From positions 1,755,635 to 1,819,634 of the forward strand of contig NZ_QLTT01000001.1 in assembly GCF_003269295.1 (NCBI RefSeq): a stretch of DNA of 64,000 nt. The letters run 5' to 3'. Source of the stretch: Lentzea atacamensis (lineage in GTDB: Bacteria > Actinomycetota > Actinomycetes > Mycobacteriales > Pseudonocardiaceae). Positions 41,802-50,300 of this stretch are shown piece by piece. Both the position numbers and the translations under genes were made by a program. The notes below the pieces were generated by a model. That model saw nothing but the letters and a program-made list of their open reading frames with translations. It was not told the origin of the DNA and did not search any database. Position 1 is the stretch's first letter, and every line of letters starts with the position of its first letter.

Positions 41802-42605
41802 CTAGAGCGTGACGCCGCGCGCGGCCAGCCAGCCCACCGGGTTGACCTTCTGAGACCCACCGACCCACACCTCGAAGTGCAGGTGCGGCCCAGTCGACTG
41901 CCCGCGGTTGCCGATCGTCGCGATCTGCTGCCCGGCCTTGACCTTCGCACCCTGCGGCACGTCGATGGTGTTCATGTGCCCGTAGACGGTGATCGTCCCG
42001 TCCTCGTGCTGCACCCGGACCCACAACCCGAACCCGGACGCCGGCCCGGCCTCGACCACCGTGCCGTCCATGACCGACACGATCGGCGTGCCGATGGCGT
42101 TGGCGATGTCGACACCGTTGTGGCTCGTACCCCACCTTGCACCGAAGCCGGACGTGAAGCTTCCCTGCGCGGGCCGCACGCACTTGGGCCGCCGCGCCTC
42201 AGCCTCGGCGGCGAGGCGAGCCTGCTCGGCCTTGACGGCCTCCTGGCGCTTCGCATAAGCGCCTTCTGCGGACTTGAGCGCCTCGCGGACGTTGAACTGC
42301 ACCTCGATCTGCTCGGCCTGCAGCAGCTTGAGCGTCTCCGAGCTGGTGTTCAGCGAGTGAACCGTGCGGATCGCCTCTGGTTGCTGCGCGGTCATGGCGG
42401 CCGCGAGATCCTTTGTCGCGGCTACCGGCACGATGCGGTCAACGGGAGTGACCGTGGCCATCGCCTGGGTGAAACCTGCGCCGGCCAGGGCGCCCGCGGC
42501 GACAACCGCCGCTACGGCCTTCTTGCGGTCCAGGTCCACTCTGGCGATGACGTCCACCAGCGGACCCTTCGTCCTCGCTCGATGCCGTGCCAAAACTGCC
42601 TCCAT
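41802..42605 (-). CDS. M23 family peptidoglycan endopeptidase
   Basis: This 267-residue secreted or membrane-anchored zinc metallopeptidase has an N-terminal hydrophobic segment after a basic start (about 28-48; AVAAVVAAGALAGAGF). A coiled-coil Ala/Glu/Lys-rich stalk follows (about 85-135), then the LytM domain with zinc ligands in SHNGVDIA and the H-L-H of GPHLHFEVW. It cleaves peptide cross-links in cell-wall murein or activates other hydrolases. ATG 42605 lacks a Shine-Dalgarno; GGAGG just inside the frame could instead serve a TTG at 42593. A leader of several hundred bases precedes it. Confidence 0.87.
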   Translation of the reverse strand: MEAVLARHRARTKGPLVDVIARVDLDRKKAVAAVVAAGALAGAGFTQAMATVTPVDRIVPVAATKDLAAAMTAQQPEAIRTVHSLNTSSETLKLLQAEQIEVQFNVREALKSAEGAYAKRQEAVKAEQARLAAEAEARRPKCVRPAQGSFTSGFGARWGTSHNGVDIANAIGTPIVSVMDGTVVEAGPASGFGLWVRVQHEDGTITVYGHMNTIDVPQGAKVKAGQQIATIGNRGQSTGPHLHFEVWVGGSQKVNPVGWLAARGVTL

Positions 42606-43272
42606 GCACTCGGGGGAGTTCGGCTAACCGCTGGTGTGCCTCGGCTTCGGGGGCCGGGCGTGGTGCAGGGCGTGTTGGTGCTCTGCGGCGGGCTGGGGAG
42701 GCCCTGTCGGACTGGACCGTTTCGGGGGAGATCCGTGTCCTTGCGGTTATCGAACCGTGACATGCAGCGGTGAACGTAACCTCGCGTCACCGACAGGAGC
42801 AAGCCAAGTGGGCATTTAGGTGATGAGGGCCACGATTGGTAACACACCGTAGTTGAGTCGTGGTGGGGTTGATCAACGGGCTTTAGACCAATCCCGTTCT
42901 TGGCGTTTGTACTGGTCAGTCGCTTTATCGTGAAAGCTTTGCGGCTGGGTTTGGCTGGACAGGTGCGGCTGCGTGGTTACGAGGCGTGCTTGGCTCGTTG
43001 CGGGGTCGCCTTTGGGGCTCGCGCTTGGTGCGGGGTGGTTGCGCGGGGCTGCTGGCGGCTGTTCCAGCGGAGGGGTTCGTGCTGTGCGTCGGCTCCCCTT
43101 GAGCAGGTGGCGCGCGGGCCGTTACCGAGCTTTGGTTGCGTCAACAAGGCCACAGCGGAGTGCGCACGGCCCAACGGGCGCCCTCCACCCGCCACAGCTC
43201 CCACCCAGTGCGCCACCAGCGGGGTACGCGACCCTGCCAAGCGCCACCCACTCACCACCTGGACAAAGCAAA
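42606..43272. other. 667-base gene-free region, leader of the M23 gene
   Basis: I find no convincing gene on either strand; the short frames here have poor codon use and no ribosome binding sites. The minus-strand transcript of the M23 gene would start in this stretch. Near its start codon it carries GCCGAACTCCCCC, reminiscent of (but not proving) the 3' half of actinobacterial c-di-AMP riboswitches, which often precede cell-wall hydrolase genes. A half-site TGGTCTA lies near 42890. The segment from about 42780 to 42960 is visibly less GC-rich. Confidence 0.45.
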
Positions 43273-43305
43273 GGGCCGTCGGACGCATCTGGCGTCCGAC
43301 GGCCC
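43273..43305 (-). terminator. intrinsic terminator of the class A PBP gene
   Basis: Perfect 14-base arms (43273-43286 and 43292-43305, gggccgtcggacgc and complement) enclose a 5-base loop and are followed on the minus strand by TTTGCTTTG. This is a classic rho-independent terminator, 16 bases past the PBP stop. Confidence 0.88.
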
Positions 43306-43321
43306 CGCAATCAATCAGGCT

Positions 43322-45439
43322 CTACTTGTACCGGGCGGCCGCTGGTGGCAGCGGCACCACCGGCAGGCCCTCGTGGATCACCTTCATCGCGTTGAACCAC
43401 GTCGGAGCCGCTACCTGGCCGCCGTAGACGCCCTGGTTGCTGCCCGGGCAGAACCGGATCGGGTTGGCGCAGATCACCTCGGGGCGGTTGCCGTCGGCGT
43501 AGGTCATGACAGCGCCCGCGTACTGCGGGGTGGCGGCCATGAAGGCGACGGACTTGTGCTCTTCGGTGGTGCCGGTCTTGCCGATGGTCGGGCGGTTCCA
43601 GCCGGAGCCGGAGGCCGCCTGGGCCGCGGTGCCCTGGCCGGTGGTGTCGTGGGACATGCCCTGGGCCAGGGAGTTGGCCAGTTCGGTGTTCACGGCCTGC
43701 TCGCAGGGCTTTTCCTTGAGCGGGACTTCCTTGCCGTAGCGGTCGATGACCTTCTCCACCGGGGACGGCGGGCACCAGGTGCCGCCGGAGACGATGGTGG
43801 CGGCGACGTTGGCCAGTTCGAGGACGCTGGTGGCGCCGGGGCCGAGGGTGTAGGAGCCCGCGTTGTTCTGCTTCGTCCAGTCGCCCTGGGACGGGCCGTT
43901 GGACTTGTCGTCCTTCAGCGGTTCGCCCGCGCGGTTGACGCCCTGGAGGGTTTCGCGCATGCCGAGGCGGTAGGCCATGTCCACGACGCTGTCGAGGCCG
44001 GTCTTCTCCTGCAGGATCACGAAGCCGGTGTTCGGCGACTGCGCCAGGGCCTGGGTCAGCGACATCTTCTCGCCGTAGGTGCCGGCGTTCTCGACCTTCC
44101 ACGGCGCGCCGCCGTTGGGGTAGACCCGCGAGTAGTAGACCTTCGGGACCGCCATCTCCTTGTCGATGCCGATGACGCCCTTCTCCAGCGCGGCCGCGGC
44201 GGTGAAGACCTTGTTCACCGAGCCGGGGCCGAACGGGAGGACCTCGGCGGGCACAGGGCGGGCGACCTGGCCGAGCTCGGCCTTGTTGCCGTAGTCGCGG
44301 GAGGCGACGAGGGCGCGCACGCGGTGCTTGTCCTTGCCCGGCTCGACGACGGACATGACGTTCGAGATGCCGTTCTGGGTCTTCGGGACCTGCTGCTCGG
44401 CCGACTGCTTCGCCGCCTTGGTGGCCTTCGGGTCCATCGTCGTCTTGATGGTGAGGCCGCCGCGCTGCAGTTCCTTGTTCGTGATGCCGGACTCCCGCAG
44501 GTAGTCGAGCAGGTAGGAGCAGAAGAAGCCGTAGATCGGGCCGTCACCGGCGCCGACGCAGCCCTTGGGCAGGATCTGCAGGTCGTCGACCACGCCCAGC
44601 GGCGCGGCCTTGTACTCCTCGGCCTTCTTCTGGGCCTCGGTCTGGTCGGCACCGAACGCGCCGTTCTCGCGCATCTTGTCGATGACGATGTTGCGACGCT
44701 CCAGCGCCTTCTCCGGCGAGGCGCCGGGGTTGAGCGACGACGGGCGGTTCGCGATCGCGGCCAGCAGCGCGGCCTGCGGGACGGTCAGCTTGTCGGCGGT
44801 CGTCTTGAAGTAGGCCTTGGCCGCGGCGCCCACGCCGTAGGTCTGGTTGCCCAGCGGCACGATGTTCAGGTAGCCGGTGAGGATCTCTTCCTTCGACATC
44901 TGCTGCTCGAGCTGCAAGGCGACCCGCGCCTCGCGCATCTTGCGGCCGATGGTCGCCTCGGTGGCCTTCTCCCAGGCTTCCTGCTCGTTGTCGGCGCCGA
45001 GCACGAACGCCATGTAGTTCTTGACGTACTGCTGCGTCAGCGTCGAGGCGCCCTGCGTCGCGCCACCGTCCACACCGGCCTTGGCGGCGGCACGGGCGAT
45101 GCCCTGCCAGTCGACGCCGCGGTGGTCGTAGAACCGCTTGTCCTCGATCGCGAGGATCGCGGCCTTCATGGTGTCCGAGATGTCGCTCGACGCCAGCGGG
45201 ATGCGGTACTGGTCGTACAGATAGGCGATCGGGTCGCCGTTCATGTCCTGAATGGTCGTGACGAGAGGCAGCTCCCCCTTGGCGAGGTCACCCGACGTCT
45301 GGTCGACGGTGTCGGCAGCGCGGTTGGACGCGAGCCCGAGACCTCCGACGAACGGGAACACCATCGCAGCGAGGAGCACGCCCGCCGTCAGGCACAACCC
45401 CAGCAATTTGACCAAGCCTGACGCGCGTGCGGCGAACAA
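43322..45439 (-). CDS. class A penicillin-binding protein (bifunctional transglycosylase/transpeptidase)
   Basis: This 705-residue cell-wall synthase has an N-terminal membrane anchor (about 10-38). The GT51 glycosyltransferase domain shows AILAIEDKRFYDHRGVD and GASTLTQQYVKN. The transpeptidase domain has SxxK as SVNK (about 404-407), SxN as SPN and KTG in GKTGTTEEHK. It polymerises lipid II and cross-links stem peptides outside the membrane. The start is a rare TTG at 45439 with GAAGGAG 8 bases upstream. A -10-like TATAAG lies in the leader. It is terminated by a strong hairpin. Confidence 0.92.
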   Translation of the reverse strand: MFAARASGLVKLLGLCLTAGVLLAAMVFPFVGGLGLASNRAADTVDQTSGDLAKGELPLVTTIQDMNGDPIAYLYDQYRIPLASSDISDTMKAAILAIEDKRFYDHRGVDWQGIARAAAKAGVDGGATQGASTLTQQYVKNYMAFVLGADNEQEAWEKATEATIGRKMREARVALQLEQQMSKEEILTGYLNIVPLGNQTYGVGAAAKAYFKTTADKLTVPQAALLAAIANRPSSLNPGASPEKALERRNIVIDKMRENGAFGADQTEAQKKAEEYKAAPLGVVDDLQILPKGCVGAGDGPIYGFFCSYLLDYLRESGITNKELQRGGLTIKTTMDPKATKAAKQSAEQQVPKTQNGISNVMSVVEPGKDKHRVRALVASRDYGNKAELGQVARPVPAEVLPFGPGSVNKVFTAAAALEKGVIGIDKEMAVPKVYYSRVYPNGGAPWKVENAGTYGEKMSLTQALAQSPNTGFVILQEKTGLDSVVDMAYRLGMRETLQGVNRAGEPLKDDKSNGPSQGDWTKQNNAGSYTLGPGATSVLELANVAATIVSGGTWCPPSPVEKVIDRYGKEVPLKEKPCEQAVNTELANSLAQGMSHDTTGQGTAAQAASGSGWNRPTIGKTGTTEEHKSVAFMAATPQYAGAVMTYADGNRPEVICANPIRFCPGSNQGVYGGQVAAPTWFNAMKVIHEGLPVVPLPPAAARYK

Positions 45440-45477
45440 ACCCGCAACTCCTTCCGAGCAACACCCCAGAGATCCCT

Positions 45478-45487
45478 ACTTATAAGT
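45478..45487 (-). promoter_or_regulatory. acttataagt palindrome / -10 region of the PBP gene
   Basis: A 10-base perfect palindrome contains TATAAG on the minus strand 39-48 bases before the PBP start. It is AT-rich in a very GC-rich setting and suits a -10 element. A matching -35 is not clear. Confidence 0.4.
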
Positions 45488-45535
45488 CGCGCGGGAGGCC
45501 CGTGAGGTTGCGTCCGCTGATCGACTGATTTCAAC

Positions 45536-46564
45536 CTACCGGAGCAACCGGAGGCCGATCGTCGGACTAGCCCTTCGCACCTCCACGCCCGCGTGGTCGG
45601 GCAGCACGTCGTCGAGGAACCCGTACCGCGCCAGCTCCTCGTCCGGCCTCCTGCTCACCGTCCGCCACCAGACCGCGATGTCTCCCCAGCCGGGAGCCGA
45701 CAGCGAACCGCCGAAGTGCTGCACGGACAGCGCGGCGCACAGGTTCGCGAACCGCACCCTGTGTTCCAGCGGCCACCCGGCCAGAGTGCCCATCACGAAC
45801 CCGGCGCCAAACACGTCACCGGCTCCCGTCGGGTCGAGCTGCGCGACGTTCAGCCCCGGCACGTCCGCGACCTCACCGGTGGAGCTGTCGACCGCGACCG
45901 CGCCACCTCCCCCGCGTGTGACCACCACCACCGGCACGTGCTCGGAAAGCTTGCGCGCCGCGGCCTCCGGCGAGTCGGTGCGCGTGTACCCCTGCGCCTC
46001 CACGTGATTCGGGAGGAACACGTCATATCCCTCCAGCCGCCGCAGCAACTCCGGCGACCACGCCCCGGTGCGGTCCCAGCCGATGTCGGCGAAGAGCAGC
46101 GCGCCGTTCTCCTTGGCCGTGCGCACCCACTGCTCGTCCTCGGCCTGGATGTGCACGAAGCACGCCCGCGTCGACGGCGGCGGGCAGAAGAGATCGTCCG
46201 CGATCACGGGCGCCTTGTGGCCGTGCGTGACCATCGAACGGTCTCGCTCCATCGCCATGGACACAGTCACCGGCGAGTGCCACCCGTAGAAACGCCGGCA
46301 ATAAGAAAGGTCGACCCCTTCCTGTTCGGACAGCACGTCCCAGCAGAAGTCGCCGTACGCGTCCTCACCGAACGCCGCCGCCAGCGCGGTCCGGAGCTCC
46401 AGCCTGCGCAACGCCACCGCGAGGTTCGCGATCCCTCCCGGACACGACCCGAGCCCCTCCGCCCACACCTCTGTCCCCGCGGCCGGCGGGCGCGGCAGGC
46501 CGGTGAAGATGATGTCGAGGAAGACCGTGCCGGTGAGCAGCACGTCGAAGTCCGGATCAGCCAT
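45536..46564 (-). CDS. PfkB family carbohydrate kinase
   Basis: This 342-residue ribokinase-like sugar or nucleoside kinase has the N-terminal GTVFLDIIFTGLPRPPAAGT and GGIANLAVALRRL substrate-side motif. The C-terminal anion-hole/catalytic motif is DPTGAGDVFGAGF (about 249-261, catalytic Asp in GAGD). The phosphate acceptor sugar is unknown. ATG 46564 was chosen over the longer frame, which crosses the promoter region. It is divergent from the MFS transporter with 52 bases between; co-regulation of a sugar-like transporter and kinase is possible. Confidence 0.87.
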   Translation of the reverse strand: MADPDFDVLLTGTVFLDIIFTGLPRPPAAGTEVWAEGLGSCPGGIANLAVALRRLELRTALAAAFGEDAYGDFCWDVLSEQEGVDLSYCRRFYGWHSPVTVSMAMERDRSMVTHGHKAPVIADDLFCPPPSTRACFVHIQAEDEQWVRTAKENGALLFADIGWDRTGAWSPELLRRLEGYDVFLPNHVEAQGYTRTDSPEAAARKLSEHVPVVVVTRGGGGAVAVDSSTGEVADVPGLNVAQLDPTGAGDVFGAGFVMGTLAGWPLEHRVRFANLCAALSVQHFGGSLSAPGWGDIAVWWRTVSRRPDEELARYGFLDDVLPDHAGVEVRRASPTIGLRLLR

Positions 46565-46616
46565 GGCACAAACCTTGCCATCCGACACCGGCAACCATGC
46601 GCTAGAAACGTCGTCC

Positions 46617-47813
46617 ATGGGGGTTCCGCTCAGGAAGAACGTTCAGTTCCAGCTGCTCTGGTTGGGCGGGACGGTCTCGCAGCTGGGCACGCAGCTCACG
46701 ACGTACGCGATGCCTCTGCTGATCCTCGCGGTCACCGGATCGTTCTTCTGGGCCGGCGTCATCGCGGGCGTGCGCGCCACGACACTGATCCTCACCCAGA
46801 TGCCGGCGGGCGTGTGGGTCGACCGCTGGGACCGCGGCAAGGTCCTGGTCTGGAGCCAGACGACGCAGGCCGTGGCCGTCGCTGCGATGGCGGCCAACGT
46901 CGTCACCGGCCTCAACTCGATTCCGCTGTTCATCGCGCTGGCCGCCGTGGACGGCGTCTGCACCGCGTTCGCCGGTCCCGCCCGCTCCACCGCGATCAAG
47001 GCGGTCGTGCCCCCGGACCAGCTCAGGACCGCCTTCGCCCAGGAGGAGGCACGCGGTCACGTGGCGTGGCTCGCCGGCCCGTCGCTCGGCGCGCTGCTCT
47101 ACGGGTTCGGCCGCGCTGTCCCGTTCGTCGCGGACGCCGTGACGTTCCTCGTCGCCGCCGTCTGCGCCTGGTTCGCCAAGATCCCGGCCCGCACCGAGCA
47201 GCGGCCGCGCGGGCGCGTGCGCCACGACGTCCGCGAGGCCTGGACCTGGCTGTGGCGCCGCCGCGGGATGCGCAACGTCGTGGCGATCTTCCTGACGCTC
47301 AACCTGCTCGGGACGGCCTCGATGATCCCGGTCGTCGCCGTGGTCAAGGAACGCGGCGGCCCGGACTGGCTCGTCGGCCTGGTGCTCACCGGCGTCGGCG
47401 TCGGCGGTCTGCTCGGGGCACTGATCTCACCCAAGGTCACCCTGAGGTACGACCGGCTCATCGTCGCGGTGCTCACGGTCTTCGGCGTGAGCAACCTGGC
47501 GATGGCACTGCCGTTCGGGGCGTGGTGGCCGTTCGTGCCGCTCATGGTCACCGCGATCGCGACACCGCTGCTCAACGTCTCGGTGAGCGCGATCTTCACA
47601 GGGCTGGTGCCCGACGACCTGATGGGGCGGATCGACGCGATCCTGACCTTCGCCTCGCGAGCGCTCACGCCGCTCGCACCGGTGCTCGGCGCGTTCCTCG
47701 CCGACCTCGCGGGTGGAGCGCTCGCGCTGCTCGTGTTCGGCGCGCTGATCCTGGTCACGGCCCTGGTGGCGGCGTTCACGGATCTCCGGGCGCCAGCTCC
47801 GCAACAGTCCTGA
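46617..47813 (+). CDS. MFS transporter (EntS/MFS_3-like exporter)
   Basis: This 398-residue membrane transporter has about 10-12 hydrophobic helices. The N-terminal NVQFQLLWLGGTVSQLGTQLTTYAMPLL and the motif PAGVWVDRWDRGKVLVWSQ between helices 2 and 3 are typical of the MFS_3 branch that exports siderophores or drugs. ATG 46617 has a TAGAAA box 8 bases before it, so a leaderless message is likely. The last 38 bases overlap the convergent SRPBCC gene. The substrate is unknown. Confidence 0.87.
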   Translation: MGVPLRKNVQFQLLWLGGTVSQLGTQLTTYAMPLLILAVTGSFFWAGVIAGVRATTLILTQMPAGVWVDRWDRGKVLVWSQTTQAVAVAAMAANVVTGLNSIPLFIALAAVDGVCTAFAGPARSTAIKAVVPPDQLRTAFAQEEARGHVAWLAGPSLGALLYGFGRAVPFVADAVTFLVAAVCAWFAKIPARTEQRPRGRVRHDVREAWTWLWRRRGMRNVVAIFLTLNLLGTASMIPVVAVVKERGGPDWLVGLVLTGVGVGGLLGALISPKVTLRYDRLIVAVLTVFGVSNLAMALPFGAWWPFVPLMVTAIATPLLNVSVSAIFTGLVPDDLMGRIDAILTFASRALTPLAPVLGAFLADLAGGALALLVFGALILVTALVAAFTDLRAPAPQQS

Positions 47814-48228
47814 GGTGGTCGTTGCGCTGCCGGATGAGCTCGGCCATGTACCGGTCGAGCACGAGACGTTCAGCGAGGCGCCCGAGCGGACCGAGTGGCG
47901 CGGCGAACTCGACGACGTCCCGCATGCGCGTGCCGCCCCGCCCGTCCGGCTCGAAGTGATGAGCGTGGTGCCAGCGCCGGAACGGACCCGCGACCTGCTC
48001 GTCGACGAAGTGGTGCGGCCGGTCGAGTGCCGTGATGCACGAGGTCATCCGCCAGCGCACACCGAAGTGACCGGCCTGCCACGTCACGGTGTCACCCGGC
48101 CCCATCCGGCCGGAGCTGATGCCACCGACGATCCGCTCACCGGAGCCGGCCATCGAGGCGGTGTGCACGTCGACGTCGAGGCTGAGATCGAACACGCGGT
48201 GCGGCGGGGCCGCGATACCGGTGATCAC
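47776..48228 (-). CDS. SRPBCC family lipid-binding-like protein
   Basis: This protein of about 150 residues has the helix-grip fold typical of polyketide cyclase/coenzyme Q-binding relatives. It opens with ITGIAAPPHRVFDLSLDVDVH and continues with GVRWRMTSCITALDRPHHFVDEQ and the terminal helix RYMAELIRQRNDHLRTVAEL. No catalytic residues can be named. No ATG fits; a GTG at 48228 is the only usable start and cuts the domain very close to its N-terminus. The gene starts 25 bases behind the glycosyltransferase stop on the same strand, so it is probably co-transcribed with it. Confidence 0.75.
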   Translation of the reverse strand: MITGIAAPPHRVFDLSLDVDVHTASMAGSGERIVGGISSGRMGPGDTVTWQAGHFGVRWRMTSCITALDRPHHFVDEQVAGPFRRWHHAHHFEPDGRGGTRMRDVVEFAAPLGPLGRLAERLVLDRYMAELIRQRNDHLRTVAELAPGDP

Positions 48229-48253
48229 CTCGAAGCGGGTCGTGCCTCGAACG

Positions 48254-49546
48254 CTACGACCGGCGACCTGAGAGCTGCCGGTCGACGATCTCGGCGAGCC
48301 GGGACAGTCCACCGGCACGCTCCATGCTCGCGGCGATCCGCCGCGCGCGTACCCGGTAGCGCGGATCGCCGAGCACCGCGCGAACCGCCCGCCCGACGGC
48401 AGCAGGCGAGGGCGTCTCGGTCCTGAGCGCACGACCGACACCGGACCACACAACTCGGCCGGCGACCTCCGGCTTGTCCTCTTTACCGCCACTCGTGACG
48501 ATCGGGACGCCGTGGCGGAGGGCGTACTGGACGCCACCGTAGCCACCGTTGGTGACGTAGACCTGCGTTTTCGGCAGGAGTTCGTCGTAGGGAAGGTACT
48601 CAGCGGCACGAGCGTTCGACGGCAACGGCGGAAGGGTGGAGAGCGGCCGGCCCCCGGTGGACACGACGACGAGGACGTCATCATCGGCGAGAGCCGCGAG
48701 GCTGGGTTCGATGATCTGCCGGTAGTCGTGGTTGGCGACCGTGCCCTGCGTGACGTGGACGACCGGCCGCGAGCCGTCGAGCTCGTCCCACCAGGACGGC
48801 AACGGCGCCTGCGAACCGGAGGCCGAGATGGGGCCGGCGAAGTGCAGGGTGGCGGGTGCGTCGGAGCGCGGGTACTCGAACTCGGGCACGGTGAACTGCA
48901 CGATCGCCTCGGCGTGCCGGAGCCAGTCCATGATCGGGAACGGCAGCGGGGACCCGTTCAGCTCGTGGTTGATCTCCTGGGCCAGCCGCTCGGCCGCGGT
49001 GAAGACCGTGCGCGCGGCGATGTTGGTGAGCAGGGCGTTGCGCAGGCGACCGAGAGGTCCGCGCAGCGGCGTCAGGCCCATGCCGTACGGCGCGGTGTCA
49101 CGGCTGGAGATCGGGAGCGGGAGCACACCGCACACGACCACCGGTGGCCGCTCGCCGAGCGGCCGGCAGACGAGGAACGCGCCGCCGAGGAACGCCGGCT
49201 CGGTGATCACGACGTCGGCCGGCTCGGCCGACTGCGCCGCCTCGATCACCTTGTAATGGGCGCGACCGGGGCGCACGAAGACGTTCTCCAGGTCGAACGC
49301 GATCGCCTTCGCCCCCTTGAGCGCTGTGCGCTCGGGGAACGTCACCCCGAAGTCCTGCCGGTCGTCGAAGTCGGCTTCCGCGGGCAGTGCGATGTGCTCC
49401 GCACCCGCGGCCTCCACCACCTCGGCGAAACGGGAGCCAGTGATGAACCGGACGCGATCTCCCCGCTGGGTGAAGTAGCGGGCTACGGCCAGAAGTGGCG
49501 TGACATGCCCGTGGACGGGCACCGTCGCGATGATGAGGGACGCCAT
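48254..49546 (-). CDS. GT1 family glycosyltransferase (MGT/macrolide-type)
   Basis: This 430-residue GT-B enzyme moves a sugar from a nucleotide-sugar onto a small hydrophobic acceptor. The N-terminal half starts ASLIIATVPVHGHVTPLLAVAR. The C-terminal donor-binding half contains PVVHVTQGTVANHDYRQ, LPYDELLPKTQVYVTNGGYG and HGVPIVTSGGKEDKPEVAGR, a version of the usual donor loop. It is divergent from a TetR regulator with a perfect inverted repeat in the 79-base gap, a typical setup for self-protecting or detoxifying glycosylation. The acceptor is unknown. Confidence 0.88.
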   Translation of the reverse strand: MASLIIATVPVHGHVTPLLAVARYFTQRGDRVRFITGSRFAEVVEAAGAEHIALPAEADFDDRQDFGVTFPERTALKGAKAIAFDLENVFVRPGRAHYKVIEAAQSAEPADVVITEPAFLGGAFLVCRPLGERPPVVVCGVLPLPISSRDTAPYGMGLTPLRGPLGRLRNALLTNIAARTVFTAAERLAQEINHELNGSPLPFPIMDWLRHAEAIVQFTVPEFEYPRSDAPATLHFAGPISASGSQAPLPSWWDELDGSRPVVHVTQGTVANHDYRQIIEPSLAALADDDVLVVVSTGGRPLSTLPPLPSNARAAEYLPYDELLPKTQVYVTNGGYGGVQYALRHGVPIVTSGGKEDKPEVAGRVVWSGVGRALRTETPSPAAVGRAVRAVLGDPRYRVRARRIAASMERAGGLSRLAEIVDRQLSGRRS

Positions 49547-49589
49547 GACGTCACCCGCCTAGGACATTGGGAGCAGTGTTGAAGACTGT

Positions 49590-49610
49590 CATGCAGTATT
49601 AACCTGCATG
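49590..49610. promoter_or_regulatory. TetR operator between glycosyltransferase and TetR genes
   Basis: Perfect arms catgcag (49590-49596) and ctgcatg (49604-49610) with a 7-base AT-rich spacer lie midway between the divergent genes. The spacer includes TATTAA, so repressor binding would cover a -10 region. Confidence 0.7.
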
Positions 49611-49625
49611 GGAACGTAGTCAATA

Positions 49626-50300
49626 ATGTCGGACATGACCGAATCAACCCGCCCCTACCGCTCCGAGCTGCGACGGCGGCAGGCGGCGGAAACGCGGCGA
49701 AGAGTGGTCGAAGCGGCGGCGGAGCTCTTCAGCCGGCAGGGCTACCAGGCCACGACGTTCGCCCAGCTCGCCACCGCGGCGGGCGTGTCCGTCGAGACCG
49801 TGCAGCGCCACGGCCCCAAGTCGGCGCTGCTGCAGGCCGCGCTGGAGCTCGTGTCCTTCGGGGTCGAGGGTGAGACCGACCTGCTCGCCACCGACTTGGG
49901 AAAGGCCATGCTGCAGGTGAGCGGCACCGCTGAGCTCGCCGCCCTGATCGGGGACGCGATGCTCGCGATCAACGCTCCGTCGGCAGGCCTCTGGGTGGCG
50001 GTCGCCAGCGCGGCGCAGGGCGACGAGGAGCTTCGCGGGTATTACGCCGCCAACCTCGCCCTGCTGCGACGGCAGGTCGAACACGTCTTCCACGTCTTCG
50101 CCGAACGCGGCTGGCTGCGCGCGGACGTGCCCTTCGACGACCTCGTCGAAGCCTTCTGCGTGATCACCAGCGTCGAGGCGTACGTGCGGTTCGTCCGGCT
50201 GGACGGCAAACCGGACGACACCTACGCGGCGTTCGTGGCGCGCACGGTGGGAGAAACGATTCTCAGCCCTCCTCTGCGATCATCTCCCGCATCCGGGTGA
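49626..50300 (+). CDS. TetR family regulator
   Basis: This 224-residue regulator has a charged N-terminal tail (SELRRRQAAETRRRVVEAAAE), the HTH region LFSRQGYQATTFAQLATAAGVSVETVQRHGPKSALL, and a helical ligand domain. The usual Y-x-H/Y-F of TetR helix 3-4 is replaced by VQRHGPK, as in the subset related to plasmid-type regulators. It is expected to repress itself and the divergent glycosyltransferase operon through the inverted repeat at 49590-49610. The 3' end overlaps the convergent sigma-factor gene by 38 bases. Confidence 0.87.
   Translation: MSDMTESTRPYRSELRRRQAAETRRRVVEAAAELFSRQGYQATTFAQLATAAGVSVETVQRHGPKSALLQAALELVSFGVEGETDLLATDLGKAMLQVSGTAELAALIGDAMLAINAPSAGLWVAVASAAQGDEELRGYYAANLALLRRQVEHVFHVFAERGWLRADVPFDDLVEAFCVITSVEAYVRFVRLDGKPDDTYAAFVARTVGETILSPPLRSSPASG

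Noticed and set aside
42900..43320. Several short frames between the M23 and PBP genes
   Set aside because: No ribosome binding sites, no recognisable domains, and overlapping frames on both strands typical of chance openings in GC-rich DNA.
43136..45421. 761-codon open frame opposite the class A PBP
   Set aside because: It is antisense to a gene with intact catalytic motifs; low-complexity Gly/Val/Arg/Asp composition marks it as a shadow.
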